A DNA stretch of 64,000 nt from an uncultured Clostridia bacterium (GCA_947626145.1 CANQRB010000009.1:1-64000); one strand, 5' to 3'. Shown: positions 35,569 through 43,380, counted from the first letter of the stretch. Numbers and translations: made by a program. Notes: generated from the letters alone by a model not told the origin.

Positions 35569-35970
35569 ATGCTGAGAAAGATTTTTTCCCACATAGGCGT
35601 GGGATTGGCAGTCGGCTATCCTGTGACTACGGCCTGCATGTGGATATTTGGAGCATGGCAGGCCACGGGACTGTCGGTGATGAGGATGTACACCGTGTGG
35701 CTGGCGGCCTCGGTGGTTTACAGTCTTATATCCTTGATTTACGACACGGAGCTGCCTTTGGCTCTGTCCATTGGAATACATCTTGCGGGCTGTATCGCGA
35801 CGACCTTTGTTGCGAGCTGGGCCGCGGGACTGTTCAAGGTTTTTGAGCCCTGGCCCTTCTGGTTTGTTTATGTTTTGCCGGCCTTTTTTGTGATGTATCT
35901 CATTATCGGCGGAGTAATTTATCTCGACGGAAAGCACAAAGCCAGGAAGATCAACAAAAAAATAGGATAA
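35569..35970 (+). CDS. DUF3021 membrane protein, partner of LytTR regulator
   Basis: 133 aa with four predicted membrane helices (FSHIGVGLAVGYPV, WLAASVVYSLISLIY, LSIGIHLAGCIATTFVAS, FFVMYLIIGGVIY) and a basic C-terminus. Matches the DUF3021 family, which almost always sits next to LytTR genes. Predicted to modulate LytTR activity at the membrane (inference from family context). Confidence 0.85.
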   Translation: MLRKIFSHIGVGLAVGYPVTTACMWIFGAWQATGLSVMRMYTVWLAASVVYSLISLIYDTELPLALSIGIHLAGCIATTFVASWAAGLFKVFEPWPFWFVYVLPAFFVMYLIIGGVIYLDGKHKARKINKKIG

Positions 35971-35974
35971 AAAT

Positions 35975-36005
35975 AAATCCGCCTTTTTACAAAAAAGGCG
36001 GATTT
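35975..36005. terminator. Bidirectional terminator between DUF3021 and GGDEF genes
   Basis: AAATCCGCCTTTTT / AAAAAGGCGGATTT between convergent genes. Confidence 0.88.
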
Positions 36006-36017
36006 CAATACATAAAA

Positions 36018-37121
36018 TTAATGATAATGCCGCAGCACACAGCGGTTCTTCCCGAAATTTTTCGCCTCGTACAGAGCCTTGTCCGTCTGGCGGAACAGCT
36101 CGTCAAAATCCACCGCCCGCCGACGGTTAACGGTGACCGCGCCGATGCTGCAAAATACCGGCATACCGGCATCCTCCGCCGGAGCCTCTTTCAGGGCGGC
36201 GCTGATGGATTCGCACTTGGCGGTAATATCGACGTCCTCGCTGTGTCCCTTGGTGAAGGCAATGAACTCGTCGCCGCCGAAACGGGCCACAATATCCGTT
36301 GAACGAAAGACCCTCTGTAGAACCTCCCCCACGTGACACAGAGTTCTGTCGCCGGTATAGTGGCCATAGGTGTCGTTTATTTTCTTGAAGTCGTCCACAT
36401 CCAGCATGATAAGGGCGCAGCTTACCGACGGACTGTTCATTTCAAGGTACTGAATGATCAGTTCCTGGCCGTTCTGCTTGTTGTACAGGCCGGGAACGAG
36501 TGTGTCACGGGTGCTGAGGTGTTCGTATTTGGCGCAGTTTTCATAGTCCCGTGAGCGGAGCATAATGACGCAGTAATACACCACCGCCGCGATAACAAAG
36601 GCGTATACGGCGCAGAACACGTCGAGCTGTCCCACGGCGGGCTCCTTGAAAAGCACAAGCCCGATGATATAGACGGCCTCGAAGGCTCCGACCACGCCGA
36701 AGGTCAGTCCCATTGGCATGATAAAGTTCACCGGCAGAGCCACGCACAGGAGGGGCATAAAGCAGCTTTGGGCCGCGGCGCCGCTGAAAACGTCTATCAG
36801 TATCACAAAAATGAAGATCACCGACCAAAAGGCGAGGCACAGCGTCATTACCGCGTTCCGGCTGCCGCCGCCCCCGTGGCAGTAGAGCAAAATCGTCAGG
36901 CACAGCAGGGCCGACGCGGGTAGAAAGGCAAGGTGGAACACGGTCATTTGCCAACCGCTTATGATGAGATTTGCCGTTATCATTGTCAGAGGCAGCATAA
37001 CTACCTCGATAATACTCAGGAGCTTAAGGGTTTGAAGATTTTTCAGAGTTATTTCGCTCTCCGCGTTTCTGAAATACCGCTTTCTCCGTTCGTAGTTGTT
37101 TTTAAAGAAGCAATTCAGCAC
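36018..37121 (-). CDS. Membrane diguanylate cyclase (GGDEF)
   Basis: 367 aa. About six transmembrane helices in residues 30-195, then a GGDEF domain (about 205-365): STRDTLVPGLYNKQNG, ALIMLDVDDFKKINDTYGH, the active-site motif ARFGGDEFIAF, and a C-terminal QTDKALYEAKNFGKNRC. It should make cyclic di-GMP. No RxxD I-site five residues before GGDEF is obvious (FRSTDIVARFGGDEF has RSTD, a possible I-site). GTG start 9 nt after GGAGG. No recognisable c-di-GMP riboswitch or PilZ effector was found in the window. Confidence 0.9.
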   Translation of the reverse strand: MLNCFFKNNYERRKRYFRNAESEITLKNLQTLKLLSIIEVVMLPLTMITANLIISGWQMTVFHLAFLPASALLCLTILLYCHGGGGSRNAVMTLCLAFWSVIFIFVILIDVFSGAAAQSCFMPLLCVALPVNFIMPMGLTFGVVGAFEAVYIIGLVLFKEPAVGQLDVFCAVYAFVIAAVVYYCVIMLRSRDYENCAKYEHLSTRDTLVPGLYNKQNGQELIIQYLEMNSPSVSCALIMLDVDDFKKINDTYGHYTGDRTLCHVGEVLQRVFRSTDIVARFGGDEFIAFTKGHSEDVDITAKCESISAALKEAPAEDAGMPVFCSIGAVTVNRRRAVDFDELFRQTDKALYEAKNFGKNRCVLRHYH

Positions 37122-37161
37122 ATTTCATTACCTCCTTTAATCCGAAATGACTGAAAAGCGG

Positions 37162-37181
37162 TGGTGTACTATTACACCACT
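37162..37181. repeat. Perfect palindrome GTGGTGTA-N4-TACACCAC
   Basis: Perfect 8-bp arms with a 4-nt loop in the divergent region between the diguanylate cyclase and DUF4430 genes. It could be an operator or a leader hairpin of the cyclase transcript. There is no T-tract, so a terminator is unlikely. Confidence 0.5.
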
Positions 37182-37224
37182 AATGCATATTATGCCGGAA
37201 GTATGCCAAAGGATAAATTAGTAC

Positions 37225-37253
37225 TTGAATTTTTATTCCGATTGTGTTAATAT
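37225..37253 (+). promoter_or_regulatory. Sigma-A promoter of the DUF4430-ECF-HAD operon
   Basis: TTGAAT, 17 bp, TAATAT, followed by SD AAGGAG and ATG 37287. Confidence 0.65.
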
Positions 37254-37286
37254 TTACATGATAACAAATTTAAGGAGTGATACGAA

Positions 37287-37718
37287 ATGCATAAGAGACG
37301 GGTGCTTACACTGCTGCTCTGCCTACTGCTGACAGCGGTACTTGTCATGGCGGCCGGCTGCGGCAAGGATAATAAGACCGACGCCGAAGGCTCGTCCGGC
37401 GGCGAGACCGTGGTGATGGGCGAGGGTGAAAAGGTATTCGACCTGACGGTCAGCGACCTGGACGGCAGCGAGTCAAGGTTCGAGATACACACCGACAAGA
37501 CCACCGTGGGCGAGGCCCTGATGGATCTGGAGCTCATTGACGGAGAGGCGGGCGTTTACGGCCTTTATGTCAAGACGGTCAACGGTATAACCGCCGACTA
37601 TGACAAGGACGGCAGCTATTGGGCCTTTTACGTAAACGGCGAGTATTCCTCGGCCGGCGTGGACATGACCGATATTGTCGAGGGCGACAGCTATGCCCTT
37701 AAGGTAGAAAAGGCATGA
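37287..37718 (+). CDS. DUF4430 (transcobalamin-like) lipoprotein
   Basis: 143 aa. Lipoprotein signal MHKRRVLTLLLCLLLTAVLV with lipobox AAGC, then one DUF4430 domain: VGEALMDLELIDGEAGVYGL, VNGITADYDKDGSYWAFYV, VDMTDIVEGDSYALKVEKA. DUF4430 is related to the C-terminal domain of transcobalamin/intrinsic factor. The gene overlaps the next, an ECF S component, by 4 nt (ATGA). This arrangement suggests a surface receptor feeding an ECF transporter. The ligand (corrinoid?) is inferred. Confidence 0.85.
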   Translation: MHKRRVLTLLLCLLLTAVLVMAAGCGKDNKTDAEGSSGGETVVMGEGEKVFDLTVSDLDGSESRFEIHTDKTTVGEALMDLELIDGEAGVYGLYVKTVNGITADYDKDGSYWAFYVNGEYSSAGVDMTDIVEGDSYALKVEKA

Positions 37719-38230
37719 AGCCCAGCATAAAAGAGGTAGTCGTATTCGGTATGCTGGGGGCGGTGATGTATGCCTCCAAGCTGATAATGGAGGTTTTGCC
37801 GAACGTTCACCTCCTTGGCTGCTTTACGGTGGCCCTCACTTTGGTGTACCGGAAAAAGGCACTGTACCCCATTTATGTTTTTGTGCTGATAACGGGGTTG
37901 TTTTCCGGCTTCGCCGCCTGGTGGGTGCCTTATCTCTATATCTGGCTCCCTCTCTGGGGTGGGACTATGCTTCTGCCCCGGAGCCTTTCGCCGAAGATAA
38001 AACCTCTGTGCTGCATGGCTCTTTCCGCCGCCCACGGCTTTTTGTACGGAACACTGTACGCTCCGGTTCAGGCTCTGCTTTTCGGCCTGAGCTTCAAGGG
38101 GACGCTGGCGTGGATTGCGGCGGGGCTGCCCTTCGACTTTGTGCACGGGGTCAGCAATTTCTTCTGCGGCCTTCTGATATGCCCTCTGGCCGCCCTGCTT
38201 TGCCGTGCCGAGGGAAGGTCCTTCAACTGA
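37715..38230 (+). CDS. ECF transporter S component (substrate-binding membrane subunit)
   Basis: 171 aa, about five to six membrane helices (VVVFGMLGAVMYASKLIME at the N-terminus; ALYPIYVFVLITGLFSGFAAW; a C-terminal FDFVHGVSNFFCGLLICPL). The topology and the small-residue-rich first helix match S components of energy-coupling-factor vitamin transporters. EcfA/A'/T are not in the window, as expected for a group II ECF system with a shared energy module. Coupling to the DUF4430 lipoprotein points to cobalamin or a related cofactor, not proven. Confidence 0.75.
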   Translation: MKPSIKEVVVFGMLGAVMYASKLIMEVLPNVHLLGCFTVALTLVYRKKALYPIYVFVLITGLFSGFAAWWVPYLYIWLPLWGGTMLLPRSLSPKIKPLCCMALSAAHGFLYGTLYAPVQALLFGLSFKGTLAWIAAGLPFDFVHGVSNFFCGLLICPLAALLCRAEGRSFN

Positions 38231-38244
38231 GGAGGTAGATAACA

Positions 38245-38868
38245 TTGAAGATCACTGATATAATTCTTGACGTGGACGGCACCCTCTGGGACACCACGGA
38301 TATATGCGCCCGGGCGTGGAACGCCGCCATAAGGGACAACTCGGATGTTGAGCCGGGCCTTACGGCGGAGCTGCTCAAGGGCCTGTTCGGCAAGCCCATG
38401 AACGTGATTTTTGCCGCCCTTTTCCCCGGATTGACCCCCGAGGCGCGGGACGCTCTGGCGGTGAAGTGCTGCGAATACGAAAGCCGCTTCCTCGACGCGG
38501 AAAAGGTGCCCCTCTTTGACGGAGTGGAGGAGACCCTCCGCCGCTTGTCGCGCAGGCTGCCCCTGTACATTGTCAGCAACTGTCAAAAGGGGTATATAGA
38601 GGCCTTTCTCGCCAACAGCGGCCTTGGGGAGTGCGTGACCGATTTCCTCTGCTACGGCGACACTCTGGCCCCGAAGGGCGAGACAATGAGGCTCCTCATT
38701 GAAAGGCGCGGCATGGAGGCCCCCGTGTATGTCGGCGACACTCAGGGCGACGCCGACGCCAGCCTTCTGGCGGGGGTTCCCTTTGTGTACGCGGCCTACG
38801 GCTTCGGCCAAGTGAGCGAATACTGGAAAAAAATCGAAAGCTTCGGCGAGCTGGAGCGGCTGGTGTGA
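38245..38868 (+). CDS. HAD-superfamily hydrolase (phosphatase)
   Basis: 207 aa. TTG start after GAGGAGG. HAD motif I DVDGTLWDTT at residues 9-18, motif II IVSNCQKGY, motif III lysine in DTLAPKGETM, and motif IV VYVGDTQGDADASLLAG. A beta-phosphoglucomutase/phosphoglycolate-phosphatase-like member; substrate unknown. Third gene of the DUF4430-ECF operon, starting 14 bp after the S component. Confidence 0.85.
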   Translation: MKITDIILDVDGTLWDTTDICARAWNAAIRDNSDVEPGLTAELLKGLFGKPMNVIFAALFPGLTPEARDALAVKCCEYESRFLDAEKVPLFDGVEETLRRLSRRLPLYIVSNCQKGYIEAFLANSGLGECVTDFLCYGDTLAPKGETMRLLIERRGMEAPVYVGDTQGDADASLLAGVPFVYAAYGFGQVSEYWKKIESFGELERLV

Positions 38869-38947
38869 AAAATATTTTGGCAATTTTTGAGCAATATTAT
38901 TGACTTAAAAAACCAAATATGATATACTATCCTTAAATCAAGCGATA

Positions 38948-38972
38948 AAAAAGCCGCCCATGGCGGACGGCG
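38948..38972 (-). terminator. Terminator after first RHH gene
   Basis: Minus strand GCCGTCC-GCCAT-GGGCGGC then TTTTTT. Nearly identical to the one at 39249-39270. Confidence 0.75.
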
Positions 38973-39161
38973 TTATTTGACCTCACAGTTTTTTATCGCA
39001 AAGTCAAGCAGAATGTTTATCAGCTCGTTTCGGGAGCGGTTGGTGTCATTTGACAGGGCGTCGAGGCTTTGAACCGTTTCGTCCTTGAGCCGGACGGAAA
39101 AGGTTTTGTAACCGTCCTCTCCTCGCAGTGATTTTTTATTTATTACCAGTTTGTTCTCCAT
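38973..39161 (-). CDS. Small ribbon-helix-helix (CopG-like) protein
   Basis: 62 aa starting MENKLVINKKSLRGEDG after AGGTG; the longer ORF-track start is not supported. The C-terminal half is RHH-like: TFSVRLKDETVQSLDALSN and RSRNELINILLDFAI. Likely a small DNA-binding protein or antitoxin, but no toxin gene is adjacent. A perfect 21-bp palindrome (39208-39228) lies just upstream and may be its operator. Confidence 0.65.
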   Translation of the reverse strand: MENKLVINKKSLRGEDGYKTFSVRLKDETVQSLDALSNDTNRSRNELINILLDFAIKNCEVK

Positions 39162-39207
39162 ATATTTCACCTCAGTTAAAATTATATATTGACAAACAGG
39201 TTTATTA

Positions 39208-39228
39208 TATGTTATAATTAATAACATA
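39208..39228. promoter_or_regulatory. Operator-like palindrome TATGTTAT-N5-ATAACATA
   Basis: Perfect 8-bp inverted repeat spaced by 5 bp, upstream of the RHH gene at 38973-39161. The inner half-sites GTTAT/ATAAC recur upstream of the second RHH gene (39527-39541), suggesting shared or auto-regulation. Confidence 0.5.
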
Positions 39229-39248
39229 AACATGATAGACAATCAAAA

Positions 39249-39273
39249 AGGCCGCCCATGGCGGACGGCGCTG
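39249..39273 (-). terminator. Terminator after second RHH gene
   Basis: Minus strand GCCGTCC-GCCAT-GGGCGGC followed by CTTTTTG, located shortly after the stop at 39297. A near-copy of the terminator at 38948-38972. Confidence 0.7.
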
Positions 39274-39296
39274 TTTTACTTCACAGTTTATCTGCG

Positions 39297-39488
39297 CTAA
39301 TCGGTATCGTTGTCTTTTGCCCCGCCGTTCCCTTTTAAATGGTCGAGGGCAAACTCACAGCACTGTACGACAAGCTGATTAAATGAAATGTCTTCTTCAA
39401 AGGCGATTTTGCTCATTTTTTCATAAAGATCGTCAGGCATTCTGATCGTTCTGTTGGAGCTTTTCTGCTTTTTTATAATAAAATCCAT
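39297..39488 (-). CDS. Small ribbon-helix-helix protein (second copy of module)
   Basis: 63 aa. RHH region: SNRTIRMPDDLYEKMSKIA and DISFNQLVVQCCEFALDHL, similar to Arc/HicB-type DNA-binding domains. The ATG at 39488 follows a GGCGGGG-type SD. No toxin partner is seen on either side. The module (gene plus terminator) parallels the one at 38948-39228. The inverted repeat ATAAC-N5-GTTAT (39527-39541) lies in its promoter region. Confidence 0.65.
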   Translation of the reverse strand: MDFIIKKQKSSNRTIRMPDDLYEKMSKIAFEEDISFNQLVVQCCEFALDHLKGNGGAKDNDTD

Positions 39489-39526
39489 TGTGACCCCGCC
39501 TTTCGTTGAGATTATTATATCACAAA

Positions 39527-39541
39527 ATAACAGTCAGTTAT
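39527..39541. promoter_or_regulatory. Operator-like inverted repeat ATAAC-AGTCA-GTTAT
   Basis: 5-bp arms spaced by 5 bp, upstream of the RHH gene at 39297-39488 and next to a TATAAT box (minus strand). It shares half-sites with the palindrome at 39208-39228. Confidence 0.4.
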
Positions 39542-39580
39542 ATATGCGAATTAATATTCATAAATATATTTAATTTTTGC

Positions 39581-39609
39581 TTGCATTTTATGGCCGTTCG
39601 TGCTATAAT
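39581..39609 (+). promoter_or_regulatory. Sigma-A promoter of the LRR protein gene
   Basis: TTGCAT, 17 bp, TATAAT, ending 33 bp before ATG 39643. Confidence 0.8.
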
Positions 39610-39642
39610 AAATGTATAATTATTGTTAAGGAGGAAAAACAA

Positions 39643-40974
39643 ATGAGCAAAATCAAAAAATGTCTCGCCGTGCTCGTGTGCGCGGCAATGGTTCTGGCAG
39701 TAATGCCGGGCGTGGCTTTGGCGGAGGAAGGAGTGACCGCCGACGGACTGGAGTATGAAGTGTATGACAACCATGTGAAGATTACCGGATATTCGGGTGA
39801 CATCACTAAAGTAAATATTCCAGTTGAGATAGAAGGTAAACCAATTACGGTCATTGATGACATGGCTTTTTATCATTGCCAAAACCTCACAGAAGTGACA
39901 ATCCCAAGCAGTGTTATTGAAATTGGGGATAAAGCGTTTGGTAATTGCCTACAACTTACAGACATAAATGTCGAAAATAATAATACTTCCTATGCGAGTC
40001 AGAATGGAATTTTATTTAATAAATCAATGACAAAAATAATTCAATATCCTTCTGGTAAAATGCAGGAATCTTATAACATTAGCCCAAACGTTACGGCCAT
40101 TGAAGAAGAGGCCTTTTATGGTTGTGACTATCTTATCAGTGTTACGATTCCGGATAGTGTTATTAAAATTGGCAATGAAGCATTTGCTGACTGTGACAGT
40201 TTGATCGAAATAAATGTTGCAAATAACAATCCTTCGTACACAAGTCAAGACGGTGTTTTATTTAATAAATTAATGACTGTATTAGTCCAATATCCCGGCG
40301 GTAATGAAAGGGAATCATATAACATCAGTCCCAGCGTTACCGACATCAGAAAAGGTGCTTTTCTAGGATGTAACGCCCAAAGCATAACAATACCCAACAG
40401 CGTAGTTAATATTGAAGATTTTGCATTCCTTAACTGCCGTCAACTTAAAAGCATTATAATACCTGATGGCGTCATAAACATTAATATCCAAGCGTTTTCC
40501 TTCTGTACCAACCTCACTGATGTATATTACGCCGGGAGCGAAGATGATTGGACGAATATTGATATTTACCCCGGCAACGCCATACTTTTGAACGCCAATA
40601 TTCATTTCAACAGCACAGGCCCGTCCCCGGAAATAAAAGTCACGGTCAACGGCGCGCCCATAGACTTTGATGTGCCGCCCATGGCAATAGACGGAACAAC
40701 AATGCTTCCGGTGCGTTACGCCCTCGAGCCTTTGGGCGCGGAGTTCGTGTGGGACGGCGAAGCTCGAACCGTCACAATCACCGCGAAGGGCAAGACCATA
40801 GTCCTCACCATCGGCAGCGCAACGGCTCTCGTGGACGGAGTTGAAAAGACCATGGCCCAGCCCGCCATGGCCAATGACGGACGGACGCTTATCCCCATCC
40901 GCTTTGTTTCGGAGGAGCTCGGCTACGACGTTCAGTGGGACAGCGAAACCAACACGGTAATAATAAACGGCTGA
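39643..40974 (+). CDS. Secreted BspA-like leucine-rich-repeat protein with C-terminal copper-amine-oxidase-N (stalk) domain
   Basis: 443 aa, start ATG 39643 (MSKIKKCLAVLVCAAMVLAV) after AAGGAGG. Signal peptide to about residue 27. Residues about 35-325 are LRR_5/BspA-type repeats (NLTEVTIPSSVIEIGDKAF, YLISVTIPDSVIKIGNEAF, QLKSIIIPDGVI). Residues about 330-443 are a copper-amine-oxidase-N-like domain (GTTMLPVRYALEPLGAEFVW, GRTLIPIRFVSEELGYDVQW), used in Clostridia as a surface-display stalk. Probably a cell-surface or secreted adhesin-like protein. The LRR-coding part is visibly AT-richer than the stalk part and the flanking genes, suggesting a chimera or recent transfer of the LRR block. Confidence 0.85.
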   Translation: MSKIKKCLAVLVCAAMVLAVMPGVALAEEGVTADGLEYEVYDNHVKITGYSGDITKVNIPVEIEGKPITVIDDMAFYHCQNLTEVTIPSSVIEIGDKAFGNCLQLTDINVENNNTSYASQNGILFNKSMTKIIQYPSGKMQESYNISPNVTAIEEEAFYGCDYLISVTIPDSVIKIGNEAFADCDSLIEINVANNNPSYTSQDGVLFNKLMTVLVQYPGGNERESYNISPSVTDIRKGAFLGCNAQSITIPNSVVNIEDFAFLNCRQLKSIIIPDGVININIQAFSFCTNLTDVYYAGSEDDWTNIDIYPGNAILLNANIHFNSTGPSPEIKVTVNGAPIDFDVPPMAIDGTTMLPVRYALEPLGAEFVWDGEARTVTITAKGKTIVLTIGSATALVDGVEKTMAQPAMANDGRTLIPIRFVSEELGYDVQWDSETNTVIING

Positions 40975-40980
40975 ATATAT

Positions 40981-41058
40981 GCGCCCCGGAGAGCCGCCCG
41001 CTTTCCGGGGCGCTTTAAATCTAAAAAAATCTGACAAAAAACACTGTCAGATTTTTTT
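40981..41058. terminator. Two consecutive terminator hairpins
   Basis: GCGCCCCGGA / TCCGGGGCGC with TTTAAAT (40981-41020), then AAAAAAATCTGACA / TGTCAGATTTTTTT (41023-41058), a strong symmetric hairpin. Confidence 0.88.
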
Positions 41059-41079
41059 ATTATACGGCAAAAATAACAC

Positions 41080-41108
41080 TTGCATTACATGGGCGTTTCA
41101 TGTATACT
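41080..41108 (+). promoter_or_regulatory. Sigma-A promoter of the decarboxylase operon
   Basis: TTGCAT, 17 bp, TATACT, then SD AAGGAGG and ATG 41159. Confidence 0.78.
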
Positions 41109-41158
41109 ATTGCTATAATGGGTTAAAATGGTTTTTTAATTCGTAAGGAGGTAAATAC

Positions 41159-42640
41159 ATGGACACAATGGAAAAGCTTAAGCTCCTCCGTGAAGCCAAG
41201 GCCAAGGCGGCCCAGGGCGGCGGAGAGAGCGGGCAGAGGAAGTCCGGCGGCCTCACCGCAAGGGAGCGGGCCGAGGCGCTGCTTGACGGCGGCAGCTTCG
41301 TGGAGCTTGGGGCTCTGGTCTCCGCCCGGAACGGTTACACCGCCGCCGACGGAGTTGTCACGGGCTACGGCACCGTGGACGGACGGCTGGTTTACGTCTA
41401 TTCTCAGGATCCCACCGTTATGGGCGGGGCGATCGGAGAAATGAACGTGGACAAGATATGCAAGATATACGCCATGGCCGCCAGGATGGGCGCCCCCGTT
41501 GTGGGAATTTTGGATTCCTGCGGCGCGAGGATAGGTGAGGGCGTGGCCGCTCAGGCCGCCGCCGGCAAGCTCTTTGCCGCCGTCGCCAATATCAGCGGCG
41601 TTGTCCCCAATATCAGCCTTGTGCTTGGCAACTGTGCGGGCGGCGCGGCTCTTGCCGCCGAAATGAGCGACTTCGTGATAATAAATGAAAAGACCGGCCG
41701 TCTTTTCGTCAACGGCCCCTCGGTAATCGAGGCTTCCACCGGCAAAAAGGCCGCCGTGGACGGCAAGGGGAATTTCGCCGTCAGCGGCAACGCCCATTTT
41801 GCCGCCGCAAGCGATGAGCTCTGCATCGAGACCGCAAGGCTGCTGCTGAGCTACCTTCCCTCAAACAATCTGTCCGACCCGGCCGTGCTGGACTGCGCCG
41901 ACGACCTTAACCGCACAAGCGCCGCGCTGGAGAGCATAAGCGGCGATTACGATATGCGCGCGGTAATAGCCGAGGTCGTGGACGACGGAGCTTTCCTTGA
42001 GGTTCAGTCCGCCTACGCCAAGAGCGCCGTGGCCGGCTTCGCCCGTATCAACGGCGCCGCCGTGGGTATCGCCGCCAATCAGCCCTCGGTCGGGGGCGGC
42101 GTTCTCACCGGTCAGGCCGCCGAAAAGCTGGCCCGCTTCGTGCGGTTCTGTGACTGCTTCAATATCCCTGTGGTGACCTTTACCGACGTTGACGGCTTTG
42201 CCGTTGCTGCCTCCGAGGAGGAGTGGGGCCTTGCCAGAAAGGGCGCCCGACTGCTCTATGCCTTTGCCGAGGCCACCGTTCCCAAGGTAAACATCATCGT
42301 TGGCAAGGCCTGCGGCAGCAGCTACAGCGCCATGAACTCCAAGGAGCTTGGAGCCGACGTCGTTCTCGCCTGGCCCCAGGCGGAGATAGCGCCCCTTCCT
42401 TCCAAAACCGGAGTGCAGCTTCTCTATGAGGATAAGCTCCATCAGGGCAAAAAGAGGGAGGAGCTTGAAAAGGCCTATAAGGAGGCCGACGCTTCGCCCC
42501 TGATGGCCGCCGCCATGGGCGTCATCGACGACGTTATCGAACCCGCCGAGACCCGCCCCCGTCTGGCCGCCGCTCTTGAAATGCTTGCCGGCAAGCGCGT
42601 CAGCGGCGTGCCCCGCAAGCATGACAATATGCCCCTGTAA
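41159..42640 (+). CDS. mmdA: Acyl-CoA carboxyltransferase (methylmalonyl-CoA decarboxylase alpha / transcarboxylase 12S type)
   Basis: 493 aa. A crotonase-fold carboxyltransferase with two similar halves: N-terminal SGGLTARERAEALLDGGSF, YSQDPTVMGGAIGEMNVDKI, ILDSCGARIGEGVAAQAAAG, LGNCAGGAAL; C-terminal NQPSVGGGVLTGQAAEKLAR, VTFTDVDGFAV, KACGSSYSAMNS. It moves CO2 between an acyl-CoA, probably (S)-methylmalonyl-CoA or similar, and biotin on the carrier encoded downstream. Substrate is not provable from sequence; glutaconyl-CoA decarboxylase alpha is a relative. First gene of a five-gene operon with OadG, BCCP, OadB and OadA. Confidence 0.88.
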   Translation: MDTMEKLKLLREAKAKAAQGGGESGQRKSGGLTARERAEALLDGGSFVELGALVSARNGYTAADGVVTGYGTVDGRLVYVYSQDPTVMGGAIGEMNVDKICKIYAMAARMGAPVVGILDSCGARIGEGVAAQAAAGKLFAAVANISGVVPNISLVLGNCAGGAALAAEMSDFVIINEKTGRLFVNGPSVIEASTGKKAAVDGKGNFAVSGNAHFAAASDELCIETARLLLSYLPSNNLSDPAVLDCADDLNRTSAALESISGDYDMRAVIAEVVDDGAFLEVQSAYAKSAVAGFARINGAAVGIAANQPSVGGGVLTGQAAEKLARFVRFCDCFNIPVVTFTDVDGFAVAASEEEWGLARKGARLLYAFAEATVPKVNIIVGKACGSSYSAMNSKELGADVVLAWPQAEIAPLPSKTGVQLLYEDKLHQGKKREELEKAYKEADASPLMAAAMGVIDDVIEPAETRPRLAAALEMLAGKRVSGVPRKHDNMPL

Positions 42641-42652
42641 GAGGTGAACGCT

Positions 42653-43012
42653 ATGGGAAGATATGTAGATTTCGTACCCGCCGAGCTTATCGGCGAGGGT
42701 CTGGCTTACACCGTAATGGGCTTGTGCATAGTGTTCCTGATACTGATAATCATAATGTTCGTTATCAAGGCCATGGCTCTGTTCTCGGCGGAAAAGCCGG
42801 CCGGGGAAGCCGCCGCGGTGACCACTGCGGAGACCACTCCCGAGCCGGAGCCTGAGGAGGACAGTCTTGAGCTGATCGCGGTGATAACCGCCGCCGTGGC
42901 CGCCGCCATGGGCACAAGCGCCTCGTCCGTACAGATACGTTCTTATAAAAAGCTGGACGGCGGAGCCTGGAACAGGGCCGGCCGCCGGGAAGTTCTTGAC
43001 AACAGATTTTAA
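42653..43012 (+). CDS. OadG-like small membrane subunit (gamma/delta)
   Basis: 119 aa. One N-terminal membrane helix (YTVMGLCIVFLILIIIMFVI), an acidic/Ala-Thr-Pro linker, then a short C-terminal domain (SLELIAVITAAVAAAMGT, RSYKKLDGGAWNRAGRREVL). This is the OadG/MmdD pattern: an assembly subunit that holds the carboxyltransferase and biotin carrier to the beta pump. ATG 42653 sits 6 nt after GAGGTG and is preferred over the GTG at 42644. Confidence 0.85.
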   Translation: MGRYVDFVPAELIGEGLAYTVMGLCIVFLILIIIMFVIKAMALFSAEKPAGEAAAVTTAETTPEPEPEEDSLELIAVITAAVAAAMGTSASSVQIRSYKKLDGGAWNRAGRREVLDNRF

Positions 43013-43026
43013 GGAGGATTTAAGTC

Positions 43027-43380
43027 ATGAGAAAATTCATTGTAAATGTTAACGGTAATTCCTATGAAGTCGAGGTCGAGGAGGTAGAGGCGGGCGCCTC
43101 CGCTCCCGTCACCGCCCCCAAGGCCGCCCCTGCGGCCGCTCCAAAGAAGGCCGCCGCCCCTGTGGGCAACGGTACTCCCGTCAAGGCCCCCATGCCCGGC
43201 AACGTGCTTGACATCAAGGTCGCCAACGGCGCGACGGTCAAGGCCGGCGACACTCTCGTGATACTCGAGGCCATGAAGATGGAGAACGAGATCAAGGCTC
43301 CTCAGGCCGGAGTTGTGACCGTAGTGGCCGCCAAGGGCTCCACGGTCAACACCGGCGATGTTCTTGTCACTATTGCCTAA
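43027..43380 (+). CDS. Biotin carboxyl carrier subunit (MmdC / 1.3S type)
   Basis: 117 aa. N-terminal anchor segment, an Ala/Pro-rich flexible linker (PVTAPKAAPAAAPKKAAAPV, residues about 29-48), and a biotinyl domain with the biotinylated Lys in LEAMKMENEIKAPQAG. It shuttles the carboxyl group between the carboxyltransferases and the OadB pump. Confidence 0.94.
   Translation: MRKFIVNVNGNSYEVEVEEVEAGASAPVTAPKAAPAAAPKKAAAPVGNGTPVKAPMPGNVLDIKVANGATVKAGDTLVILEAMKMENEIKAPQAGVVTVVAAKGSTVNTGDVLVTIA

Noticed and set aside
38903-39218. Plus-strand promoter-like sequences (TTGACT-17-TATACT at about 38900-38930; TTGACA-18-TATAAT at 39189-39218)
   Set aside because: They point into the antisense of the RHH genes with no gene downstream; could drive antisense RNA but AT-rich chance matches are as likely.
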